Part shown: piece by piece, positions 1-6,266 of the stretch
How the letters are laid out: each line of letters begins with the position of its first letter
How positions within the stretch are numbered: position 1 is the first letter of the stretch
Source of the DNA: Bacillota bacterium
Lineage (GTDB): Bacteria; Bacillota; DTU030
DNA length: 15,793 nucleotides
Reading direction: 5' to 3'
NCBI GenBank assembly: GCA_012842325.1
Contig: DUTA01000101.1
Location: forward strand, 1 to 15,793
Made by a program: the position numbers and the translations under genes
The notes under the pieces: generated by a model
Seen by the model: only the letters and a program-made list of their open reading frames with translations
What the model was told of the DNA's origin: nothing
Databases searched by the model: none

Positions 1-7
1 GGTGGGT

Positions 8-74
8 CTCCTTTCTGAGGTATTTGGTTTCTTTTCCACACCCATAATATCTCAGGGATACCCACCCTTTTCAA
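8..74 (-). promoter_or_regulatory. Promoter and ribosome site for a divergent gene just outside the left edge
   Basis: Read on the minus strand, a -35-like TTGAAA (74-69) is followed after 17 bases by GATATT (51-46), or after 19 bases by TATTAT (49-44). A Shine-Dalgarno GAAAGGAG lies at 15-8, with seven bases between it and the window edge. A start codon would therefore fall immediately outside the window. The stretch is much more AT-rich than the rest. The product of the divergent gene cannot be known from here. Confidence 0.45.
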
Positions 75-100
75 TATCTTTTTTAAGCGATTAAATATCT

Positions 101-271
101 GTGAACGAAACTCTGGTCGCTCTACCTTCCCTGGGCTTTACTTCCTTGACGCCCGAGGACCGGGAAGATATAATTAGGGAAGACAGGGAAAACAATCTCC
201 TCCTGGTTTCTTCCCTGTGTGACCAGTGCATTGGTCATCTTTTTGGCAGCGAAGATGAAGGGGAGGAGTAA
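101..271 (+). pseudogene. fin: Remnant of fin (anti-sigma-F factor), N-terminus missing
   Basis: The 56-codon frame from GTG 101 to TAA 269-271 matches the second half of Fin, the small zinc-binding protein that inhibits sigma-F and lies directly upstream of mfd in Bacillus. The recognisable pattern is L-G-F (residues 11-13), L-T-P-E-D-R (16-21), then a C-terminal CDQC pair at Cys40 and Cys43. Family members carry a second CxxC knuckle near the N-terminus. It is absent here: the frame is stopped at 92-94, and no upstream frame supplies a Cys pair. No Shine-Dalgarno precedes GTG 101. I infer a decayed or truncated gene at a rearrangement junction, with mfd kept downstream. It could instead be an expressed, shortened variant, which is less likely without a ribosome site. 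Confidence 0.55.
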
Positions 272-297
272 AAGCCTGTCCCCCGGGAAGAGTAGCT

Positions 298-331
298 GGG
301 CTTTGGCTGCTTTTTTGCCAAAGCCCTTTTT
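298..331 (+). terminator. Rho-independent terminator upstream of mfd
   Basis: A perfect 10-bp stem, GGGCTTTGGC (298-307) with GCCAAAGCCC (317-326), has a 9-base loop and is followed by TTTTT (327-331). It ends transcription coming from the fin side. An ATG at 335 sits on the edge of the T-tract and is not a plausible start for mfd. Confidence 0.8.
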
Positions 332-367
332 GCCATGTCAAAAATACCCCCGATAAGGAGAGTGGAA

Positions 368-3300
368 ATGAAGAAGCTTGCAGGTGTTCTGGCTCCCCTG
401 GCGGGGGCGGAAAATTTTCATAAACTGCTGGAAAACCTCAACAGGGGAAGGGGAAACCAGTTCCTCTACGGGCTGGGGGGCTCCCAGAAAACATATCTGG
501 CTGCCGGCCTGTGGACGGCCACCGGCAGGACCTGCCTGTATATTACCGCCGATCTGCAGGAGGCCAACAACGTATATGATGATCTGGTCACCCTCCTGCC
601 CCCGGAGCGGGTCCTCTTCTTCCCGCCCCTGGGGACCCTTCCCTATGATTTTGAAGCCCAGAGCCCGGAGGTGACGGGCCAGCGCCTCCAGGTGCTGCAG
701 CGGCTCCTGGAGGGGGAGGGGGAGGTAATGATTGTTACCACCGTCCCGGCCCTGCAGCGGGCCCTGCCTCCGGCGGAGAGCCTGCAGGGGAAGGAGGTAA
801 CCCTCACCGCCGGCAGTGTCCTGGAGCGGGAAGAACTCCTGGAAAAACTCCTCTGGCTCGGTTACGAGCGGGTGGAACTGGTGGAGGGCAAGGGGCAGTT
901 TGCCGTCCGGGGGAGCATTGTGGATGTCTTCCCCCTGACCGCAGACACCCCTTACCGGATTGAATTTTTCGACGATGAGGTGGAATCCATCCGTCAATTC
1001 ACCGTGGAGGACCAGCTGTCCCGCCAGCGGGTGGAGGCCGTCCGGATCTTTCCGGCCCGGGAATTGATCCTGACCCCGGCCGAGCGGGAACGGGGGCGGG
1101 AGGCCCTGGCCCAGAGGGGAAAGGACCTCTGTAAACGCCTGGAAGCCAGGGGCAGGGGCCAACTGGCCCGCAAGCTGCGGCAGCGCTGGGAGCAGTACTG
1201 TGAGGAGGCGGAAAATTTTATCTATTACCGGGGCATAGATAATCTTCTCCCCCTCTATTATCCTGACCCCGCCAGCCTCCTGGATTACCTGCCCCCGGGC
1301 GGGGTGGTGATTCTGGATGAGCCGGGGCGAATCGAGGAGCGGGCCCGGGACTTTCAGGCCCAAATGGTGGAGATCCACAGCAATCTCCTGGAAGAGGGGC
1401 GGGCCTTTCCCTTCCAGCTGGAGAATTACCTGTCCTGGGAAAGGATTGCCGCCGGCTGCCGCCGGCACCGGCTCCTTTCCCTGGCCCATTTTCTCCGGAG
1501 CACCCCGGGGGTTTCCCCCGAGGATATTCTCTCCTTCCTCGCCAAGGATGTCCCCGCCTATCAGGGCAACCGGGAGCTGATCAGGGGGGACCTGGCCCTC
1601 TGGCAGCGGCGCCGCTACCGGATCTTGGTTTTCGCCAGCAGCCGGGAAAGGGGCAGGCGCCTGGTGGATTTCCTGGCCGAGGAGGGGCTGGCCCCTGCCC
1701 TGGTGGAGGAAGGGGAGGCACCCCGGGAGGGCCAGATTCAGATCCGGCTGGGTGTCCTGACCAGGGGGTTTGAGTTTCCCGACCTGAAGCTGGTAATACT
1801 GACAGAACAGGATCTCCTCGGCCACCAGAAGGCCCGCTCCCTGGCCCGGCTCCGCCCCAAGGGAAAAAAGGTGCGGGCGGTGGCCGATCTGAAGCCGGGG
1901 GATCTGGTGGTCCACGTCAACCACGGCATCGGGCGGTATCTGGGCATAAACACCCTGGAGGTCCAGGGGGTAAAGCGGGACTACCTCCTGATCCAGTATG
2001 CGGGGGAGGACCGGCTCTACGTGCCCACGGATCAGGTTCACCTCCTGCAGAAATACATCGGGGTGGAGGGGCGCACCCCCCGCCTCAACAAGCTGGGGGG
2101 GGCCGAATGGAACCGGGCCAAGGGAAAGGTGAAGGCATCGGTCCAGGAGCTGGCCTTGGAACTCTTGAAGCTCTATGCCACCCGGGAGGCGGTGCCGGGA
2201 CATGCCTTTTCCCCCGATACCGTCTGGCAGCAGGAATTTGAGGCCCGCTTCCCCTATGAAGAGACCCCGGATCAGCTGGAGGCCATCCGGGCGGTGAAGA
2301 AGGCCATGGAGGAGCCGAAACCCATGGACTACATCGTCTGCGGCGATGTGGGCTACGGGAAGACGGAAGTGGCCATCCGGGCCGCCTTTAAGGCGGTGAT
2401 GGACGGGAAGCAGGTGGCCGTCCTGGTGCCCACAACCATCCTGGCCCAGCAGCACTACAACACCTTTCAGGAGCGCTTCGCCCCTTACCCGGTGCGGATC
2501 GAGCTCTTGAGCCGCTTCCGCACCCCGGCCCAGCAGAAGGAGACCATCCAGGGTCTGAAACGGGGGACGGTGGACATTGTCATCGGCACCCACCGCCTGC
2601 TGCAGCGGGACCTGGAATTTAAAGATCTGGGGCTCCTGGTCATCGATGAAGAACAGCGCTTCGGGGTGGCCCAGAAGGAGATCCTGAAAAAGCTGCGGGA
2701 AAGCGTCGATGTCCTGACCCTGACGGCCACCCCCATTCCCCGGACCCTCCACATGGCCCTGGCTGGGATCCGGGATATGAGCCTCATTGAGACGCCGCCG
2801 GAAAACCGCTTCCCCGTCCAAACCTATGTCCTGGAACACGATTACAACCTGGTGCGGGATGCCATCACCCAGGAACTGCGCCGGGGCGGGCAGGTCTTTT
2901 ATGTTCACAACCGGGTGGAGACCATCCAGCGGGAGGCCAAAAAGCTGCAGGAACTCTGCCCCCAGGCCCGGATTGCCGTGGCCCACGGCCAGATGGGGGC
3001 CGGGGAGCTGGAGGATATAACCATGGCCTTCCTGGCCGGCGAATACGATGTTCTGGTCTGCACCACCATCATCGAGAACGGCCTGGATATGCCCAATGTC
3101 AACACCCTGATTGTGACCAATGCCGATAAACTGGGCCTGGCCCAGCTGTACCAGCTCCGGGGCCGGGTGGGGCGGTCCGACCGCCTGGCCTACGCCTATT
3201 TTACCTACCAGAAGAATAAGGTCCTTTCCGCCGACGCCGAAAGGCGGCTCCAGGCCCTGCGGGAGTTTACCGAGCTGGGTTCCGGTTTTAAGCTGGCCCT

Positions 3301-3925
3301 GCGGGATCTGGAGATCCGGGGGGCGGGCAACCTCCTGGGGGCGGAGCAGCACGGACACATTGCCAACATCGGTTTTGAGCTCTACTGCCAGCTGCTGGAG
3401 GAGGCGGTCCGGGAACTGAAGGGACAGGTTACCCCGCCGGAGCGGGAGCCGGTCCTGGACCTCAATGTCAGCGCCTATCTGCCCTCCGACTACATTGCCG
3501 ACGGCCGGCAGAAGATTGACATCTACAAGGCCATAGCGGCGGCCAAAACCCGGGAAGAGGTGGCGGAGCTGGAGGAAGAGCTCCGGGACCGGTTCGGTCC
3601 CCCGCCCCGGGCGGCCCAGAACCTGCTCCAGGTGGCCGCCATCAAGGCCCTGGCCGGGAAACTGGGCATAGAGGCCATTGTCCAGCAGGAGGACAGGGTC
3701 CTGGTGGAACTGGGGCCCGAGCCCCCCGCCCCGCTGCCGGAAATCTTTTCCCGGCTGAAAGATTTCCGCCGCCGGGCCAGCGTGGTCGCCGGGCGGAAGC
3801 CGCGGATTGCGGTGAGGACCAGGGACCTGCCGGGGGAAGAGGTCCTGTCCCTCCTCATAGATATATTAACCAGCATCTCGTCCCTTGCTGGCGGGGAAGG
3901 CATCAAGTATAATAGGACTAGTTGA
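368..3925 (+). CDS. mfd: Transcription-repair coupling factor Mfd
   Basis: Mfd is the ATP-driven DNA translocase that pushes RNA polymerase off at lesions and recruits UvrA for strand-specific repair. The 1185-residue product has the usual length. In order it shows a UvrB-like N-terminal module with a degenerate nucleotide loop (GLGGSQKT near the start), a CarD-like RNA-polymerase-interaction domain at about residues 505-565, Walker A GDVGYGKT (659-666), Walker B DEEQ (760-763), helicase motif VI QLRGRVGR (929-936), and a C-terminal TRCF domain from about 1040. Start: ATG 368 is preceded by AAGGAG (355-360) at 7 bases; the in-frame ATG 335 has no ribosome site and overlaps a terminator. The PpiC lipoprotein gene follows after 29 bases, so the two are probably cotranscribed. 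I see no convincing promoter between the upstream terminator and the start. Confidence 0.98.
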   Translation: MKKLAGVLAPLAGAENFHKLLENLNRGRGNQFLYGLGGSQKTYLAAGLWTATGRTCLYITADLQEANNVYDDLVTLLPPERVLFFPPLGTLPYDFEAQSPEVTGQRLQVLQRLLEGEGEVMIVTTVPALQRALPPAESLQGKEVTLTAGSVLEREELLEKLLWLGYERVELVEGKGQFAVRGSIVDVFPLTADTPYRIEFFDDEVESIRQFTVEDQLSRQRVEAVRIFPARELILTPAERERGREALAQRGKDLCKRLEARGRGQLARKLRQRWEQYCEEAENFIYYRGIDNLLPLYYPDPASLLDYLPPGGVVILDEPGRIEERARDFQAQMVEIHSNLLEEGRAFPFQLENYLSWERIAAGCRRHRLLSLAHFLRSTPGVSPEDILSFLAKDVPAYQGNRELIRGDLALWQRRRYRILVFASSRERGRRLVDFLAEEGLAPALVEEGEAPREGQIQIRLGVLTRGFEFPDLKLVILTEQDLLGHQKARSLARLRPKGKKVRAVADLKPGDLVVHVNHGIGRYLGINTLEVQGVKRDYLLIQYAGEDRLYVPTDQVHLLQKYIGVEGRTPRLNKLGGAEWNRAKGKVKASVQELALELLKLYATREAVPGHAFSPDTVWQQEFEARFPYEETPDQLEAIRAVKKAMEEPKPMDYIVCGDVGYGKTEVAIRAAFKAVMDGKQVAVLVPTTILAQQHYNTFQERFAPYPVRIELLSRFRTPAQQKETIQGLKRGTVDIVIGTHRLLQRDLEFKDLGLLVIDEEQRFGVAQKEILKKLRESVDVLTLTATPIPRTLHMALAGIRDMSLIETPPENRFPVQTYVLEHDYNLVRDAITQELRRGGQVFYVHNRVETIQREAKKLQELCPQARIAVAHGQMGAGELEDITMAFLAGEYDVLVCTTIIENGLDMPNVNTLIVTNADKLGLAQLYQLRGRVGRSDRLAYAYFTYQKNKVLSADAERRLQALREFTELGSGFKLALRDLEIRGAGNLLGAEQHGHIANIGFELYCQLLEEAVRELKGQVTPPEREPVLDLNVSAYLPSDYIADGRQKIDIYKAIAAAKTREEVAELEEELRDRFGPPPRAAQNLLQVAAIKALAGKLGIEAIVQQEDRVLVELGPEPPAPLPEIFSRLKDFRRRASVVAGRKPRIAVRTRDLPGEEVLSLLIDILTSISSLAGGEGIKYNRTS

Positions 3926-3954
3926 GCGAATTTGTAGCTAGAGGGGGAGATTTG

Positions 3955-4869
3955 TTGAAAAAGCAGCTCTTTTTGATCCTGTCGGCAGCACTGGTGGCCC
4001 TCCTTATCCTTGCCGGCTGTCAACAGGGGACGGATGTGTTGGCCCGGGTCAACGGGGAAGAGATGAAGGAGGGGGAGCTTGACCGCCGCCTGGCCCTGGA
4101 AACCTTTTTTAACCCCGATCTGGAAGGCAAGGAGCCGGATCGGGAGGCCTTATTGGAACTCTTGATCGAAGAAAAACTGCTGCTGGCCGACGGGGCAGAC
4201 CGGGACATTGCCCCCGCTGAGGATGAGGTGGAGAAATTTATTGGTATTCTCAAGGAGCAGCTGGAGAATCTTTATGGCTCCGCGGAAGAGTATGAAAAGG
4301 CCCTGGCCGACAAGGGCCTGGCCATGGAGGATATCTACTCCTACGTCAGGAACCAGCTGACCATCGTCAGCATCTACGAAGAGGTCACGGCCGGTGTTGA
4401 AGTAAAGGACGAAGATGTGGAGGCCTTTTACAACGACAACCAGGCGATGTTCCAGGTTTCGGAGCAGGTGCGGGCCCGGCACATCCTGGTAAAGGATCAG
4501 GAACTGGCCGAAGATTTGCTGGCGCGAGCCCAGGCCGGGGAAGACTTTGCCGTCCTGGCCCAGGAATACTCCGAAGATCCCGGCTCCCAGGCGGCCGGGG
4601 GGGATCTGGGCTTCTTCCCCAGGGGGATGATGGTACCCGAGTTTGAAGAGGCCGCCTTCGGGGCTGAAGTGGGGGAAATTGTCGGCCCGGTGGAAACAAC
4701 TTACGGCTACCATATCATTAAGGTGGAGGAAAAGGAGCCGGCCCGGACCATTTCCCTGGCGGAGATGGAGGAGAATATCAGGGCCTATCTCCAGGAGGAA
4801 CAAAAAATGCAGGCCTTTTCCAGTTATATAACGGAACTGAAGGAAAAGGCCGAGATAGAGCGTCTTTGA
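3955..4869 (+). CDS. Parvulin-type peptidyl-prolyl isomerase lipoprotein (PrsA/SurA-like foldase)
   Basis: This is a membrane-anchored extracytoplasmic chaperone that would catalyse cis-trans isomerisation of prolyl bonds and help exported proteins fold. The 304-residue product begins with a hydrophobic signal ending in lipobox LAGC, which makes Cys22 the expected lipidated residue. A SurA_N-like helical segment follows, then a PpiC domain at about 170-260, recognised by RARHILV, the GGDLGFF stretch and the GYHIIKV end. I chose TTG 3955 because AGGGGGAG (3942-3949) lies 5 bases upstream and the signal then starts M-K-K; the longer TTG 3922 start would overlap the mfd stop and put an acidic residue stretch before the signal. 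PrsA orthologues share this layout, but the ortholog name is not certain, so no symbol is given. A terminator follows at once. Confidence 0.93.
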   Translation: MKKQLFLILSAALVALLILAGCQQGTDVLARVNGEEMKEGELDRRLALETFFNPDLEGKEPDREALLELLIEEKLLLADGADRDIAPAEDEVEKFIGILKEQLENLYGSAEEYEKALADKGLAMEDIYSYVRNQLTIVSIYEEVTAGVEVKDEDVEAFYNDNQAMFQVSEQVRARHILVKDQELAEDLLARAQAGEDFAVLAQEYSEDPGSQAAGGDLGFFPRGMMVPEFEEAAFGAEVGEIVGPVETTYGYHIIKVEEKEPARTISLAEMEENIRAYLQEEQKMQAFSSYITELKEKAEIERL

Positions 4870-4879
4870 GCCGCGGCAG

Positions 4880-4909
4880 GGGCAGCCCATTTTCGGGACT
4901 GCCCTTTTT
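4880..4909 (+). terminator. Rho-independent terminator after the PpiC gene
   Basis: GGGCAG (4880-4885) pairs with CTGCCC (4899-4904), and the stem continues past one mismatch with CCC (4886-4888) and GGG (4895-4897). TTTTT (4905-4909) follows. It separates mfd-ppiC from spoVT. Confidence 0.8.
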
Positions 4910-4945
4910 CTTACTCTATTTAATCGCTGTTCCCGATGGAAAAAA

Positions 4946-4976
4946 TGAATAAAAGTGTTAAAAAAGCTATATACTA
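4946..4976 (+). promoter_or_regulatory. Sigma-G-type promoter of spoVT
   Basis: TGAATA (4946-4951), an 18-base spacer and TATACTA (4970-4976) match the Bacillus sigma-G pattern TGAATA-N17/18-CATACTA with a single mismatch, T for C at the first -10 base. The site lies about 50 bases before the spoVT start, behind the previous terminator. SpoVT in B. subtilis is made in the forespore under sigma-G, so sequence and expected biology agree. A sigma-F polymerase could also read it. Confidence 0.7.
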
Positions 4977-5028
4977 TCAGTGAGAAAAGGGAACAAGGAC
5001 AGCTAAACTGAGCAAAGGAGGGGTGGAG

Positions 5029-5586
5029 ATGAAAGCAACGGGTATAGTAAGAAGGATCGATGATCTGGGCCGGGTAGTCATCCCGAAGGAAATACGGCGG
5101 ACCTTGCGGATTCGGGAAGGAGACCCCCTGGAGATCTTTGTGGATAGAGAAGGCGAAGTAATCCTGAAAAAGTATTCCCCCATTGGGGAACTGGGAGATT
5201 TTGCTCAGGAATATGCGGATTCCTTATATGATGCTATTGGGCATATCAGTTTAATTGCCGACCGGGACAATATAATAGCCGTTGCCGGTGCCCCGAAGAA
5301 GGAGTTTATGAATAAGGCCATCGGCCCGGCAGTGGAAAGGGTGATGGAAGACAGGAAGGCGGTGATCATCAATAACCCCAAAGAACACAAGTACTGCAAG
5401 GATTGCCTTGGGGAAGACGAGGTATGCAAGTTTACCGCCGAAGTTATCGCTCCCATTATCGCCGAGGGCGACCCCATTGGAGCCGTTATCATCTGCACCA
5501 AGTCTCCCGACGTGAAGATGACGGACCTGGAACTGAAGCTGGCCGAGACGGCAGCGGGTTTTCTCGCCAAGCAGATGGAACAGTAA
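5029..5586 (+). CDS. spoVT: Stage V sporulation protein T (SpoVT), forespore transcription regulator
   Basis: SpoVT is a DNA-binding regulator that tunes sigma-G-dependent genes in the forespore and affects spore coat, cortex and germination properties. The 185-residue product has an AbrB/MazE-like swapped-hairpin domain at residues 1-50 (MKATGIVRRIDDLGRVVIPK, nearly identical to the Bacillus protein as I recall it) and a GAF-like sensor domain over the remaining two thirds. ATG 5029 is chosen because AAAGGAGG (5014-5021) lies 7 bases upstream; the in-frame GTG 5023 is too close to that site. It is a single-gene unit: a sigma-G-type promoter precedes it and a terminator follows at 5616-5645. 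The only B. subtilis block member between mfd and spoVB is also spoVT, which supports orthology. Confidence 0.97.
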   Translation: MKATGIVRRIDDLGRVVIPKEIRRTLRIREGDPLEIFVDREGEVILKKYSPIGELGDFAQEYADSLYDAIGHISLIADRDNIIAVAGAPKKEFMNKAIGPAVERVMEDRKAVIINNPKEHKYCKDCLGEDEVCKFTAEVIAPIIAEGDPIGAVIICTKSPDVKMTDLELKLAETAAGFLAKQMEQ

Positions 5587-5615
5587 AGGAAACAAATTCA
5601 AGGAAATTGTTTGCC

Positions 5616-5645
5616 AAGTAGCGAGCTCTTGTTCGCTACTTTTTA
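5616..5645 (+). terminator. Rho-independent terminator after spoVT
   Basis: AGTAGCGA (5617-5624) pairs perfectly with TCGCTACT (5633-5640) around an 8-base loop. A flanking A-T pair and TTTT follow. It closes the spoVT unit. Confidence 0.8.
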
Positions 5646-5719
5646 TATGATCCGCCACCCGGGGCGCCAGTTATTGCCAATTTGTCCCGGGCTTATATTC
5701 CCCTTTAAGCAAATTTTTG

Positions 5720-5728
5720 TGGTATACT
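5720..5728 (+). promoter_or_regulatory. Extended -10 promoter for the PspC gene
   Basis: TGG plus TATACT (5723-5728) forms an extended -10 element. No good -35 lies 17 bases upstream, which is usual for this class. The PspC start is about 60 bases downstream. Confidence 0.5.
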
Positions 5729-5790
5729 GGTGGTAGGAAAGGACCTGTTTTCGCGAAACATTGATGGACAACGGGAAAGGGGGATGGACC

Positions 5791-5982
5791 ATGCAGAGGA
5801 CATTGTACCGCTCCAGGGAGCAGAAGATGCTGGCGGGGGTGTGCGGCGGGCTGGCCGAATACTTTGATCTGGATGTGACCATAGTGCGCTTGGCCCTGGC
5901 CTTCATAATTTTTTTTACCGGTATTATCCCCGGCCTCATTTTTTATTTCCTGGCGGCCATGATCATGCCGGCCAGACCCTAG
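5791..5982 (+). CDS. Small PspC-domain membrane protein
   Basis: This 63-residue protein is essentially one PspC domain (PF04024 type). The hallmark LYRSREQKMLAGVCGGLAEY occupies about residues 5-24, followed by a long hydrophobic stretch at about 33-59 that can form one hairpin or one long membrane segment. PspC proteins work in envelope stress responses, and stand-alone PspC proteins are common in Bacillota with poorly known roles. Start ATG 5791 follows AAAGGGGGA; the upstream in-frame TTG 5761 and ATG 5764 lack that site. It has its own extended -10 promoter and a strong terminator, so it is monocistronic and not a standard member of the sporulation block. A YvlD-like protein, a B. subtilis partner of a PspC protein in the yvl operon, lies 9 kb downstream. 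Confidence 0.9.
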   Translation: MQRTLYRSREQKMLAGVCGGLAEYFDLDVTIVRLALAFIIFFTGIIPGLIFYFLAAMIMPARP

Positions 5983-6022
5983 GCCTCTCGGCCTGGTATT
6001 GGGGACCAAGGGACTTTGGAGG

Positions 6023-6055
6023 GGAAGCCTTCTTTCCGGGAGGCTTTCTTTTTTT
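6023..6055 (+). terminator. Rho-independent terminator after the PspC gene
   Basis: GGAAGCCT (6023-6030) pairs with AGGCTTTC (6041-6048) over 8 bp including one G-T pair. Seven T residues follow (6049-6055). A smaller hairpin, AGGCC/GGCCT, begins at the PspC stop codon (5981-5994). Confidence 0.8.
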
Positions 6056-6064
6056 ATCTTACCC

Positions 6065-6092
6065 TTCACTTTGTGTCTTAATAAAATATATT
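6065..6092 (+). promoter_or_regulatory. Candidate sigma-A promoter P1 of lysC
   Basis: TTCACT (6065-6070), 16 bases and TATATT (6087-6092). If used, it gives a leader of about 165 bases. In that leader GGCGAGGAAGG (6113-6123) can pair with CCTTCTTGCC (6163-6172) over 10 bp with one bulge. I could not match the leader to a known lysine riboswitch or T-box. Confidence 0.4.
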
Positions 6093-6167
6093 TCATAGGA
6101 AAATAACGAAAAGGCGAGGAAGGGGGAGCTTATCCCATTTAATTGTCCTTGATTTCCCACAGCCTTC

Positions 6168-6196
6168 TTGCCAAAAAAAGCGGGAAGTGCTAACAT
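6168..6196 (+). promoter_or_regulatory. Candidate sigma-A promoter P2 of lysC
   Basis: TTGCCA (6168-6173), an exact 17-base spacer and TAACAT (6191-6196), about 65 bases before the lysC start. It is well spaced, with four of six -35 bases matching consensus. Confidence 0.45.
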
Positions 6197-6266
6197 TAAA
6201 CCTAAATTCTGCAATAAAAAAACAAATGTCTACCTGGTAGAGACACCGGCGAGGAGGCAGAAAGTA

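Noticed and set aside
335..367. The longer mfd start at ATG 335
   Set aside because: It lies 4 bases after a terminator T-tract and has no ribosome site; ATG 368 has both spacing and family fit.
338..3358. An open frame of about 1000 codons on the minus strand opposite mfd
   Set aside because: Its translation is rich in Gly, Pro, Leu and Gln without any domain, as expected for the mirror of a GC-rich gene. Mfd on the other strand is unmistakable.
4150..4890. A 246-codon minus-strand frame opposite the PpiC gene
   Set aside because: No recognisable domain; it begins inside the terminator and mirrors the GC pattern of the real gene.
6056..6260. Possible lysine riboswitch or T-box upstream of lysC
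   Set aside because: The conserved core motifs of neither class could be found; only a generic bulged stem is visible.
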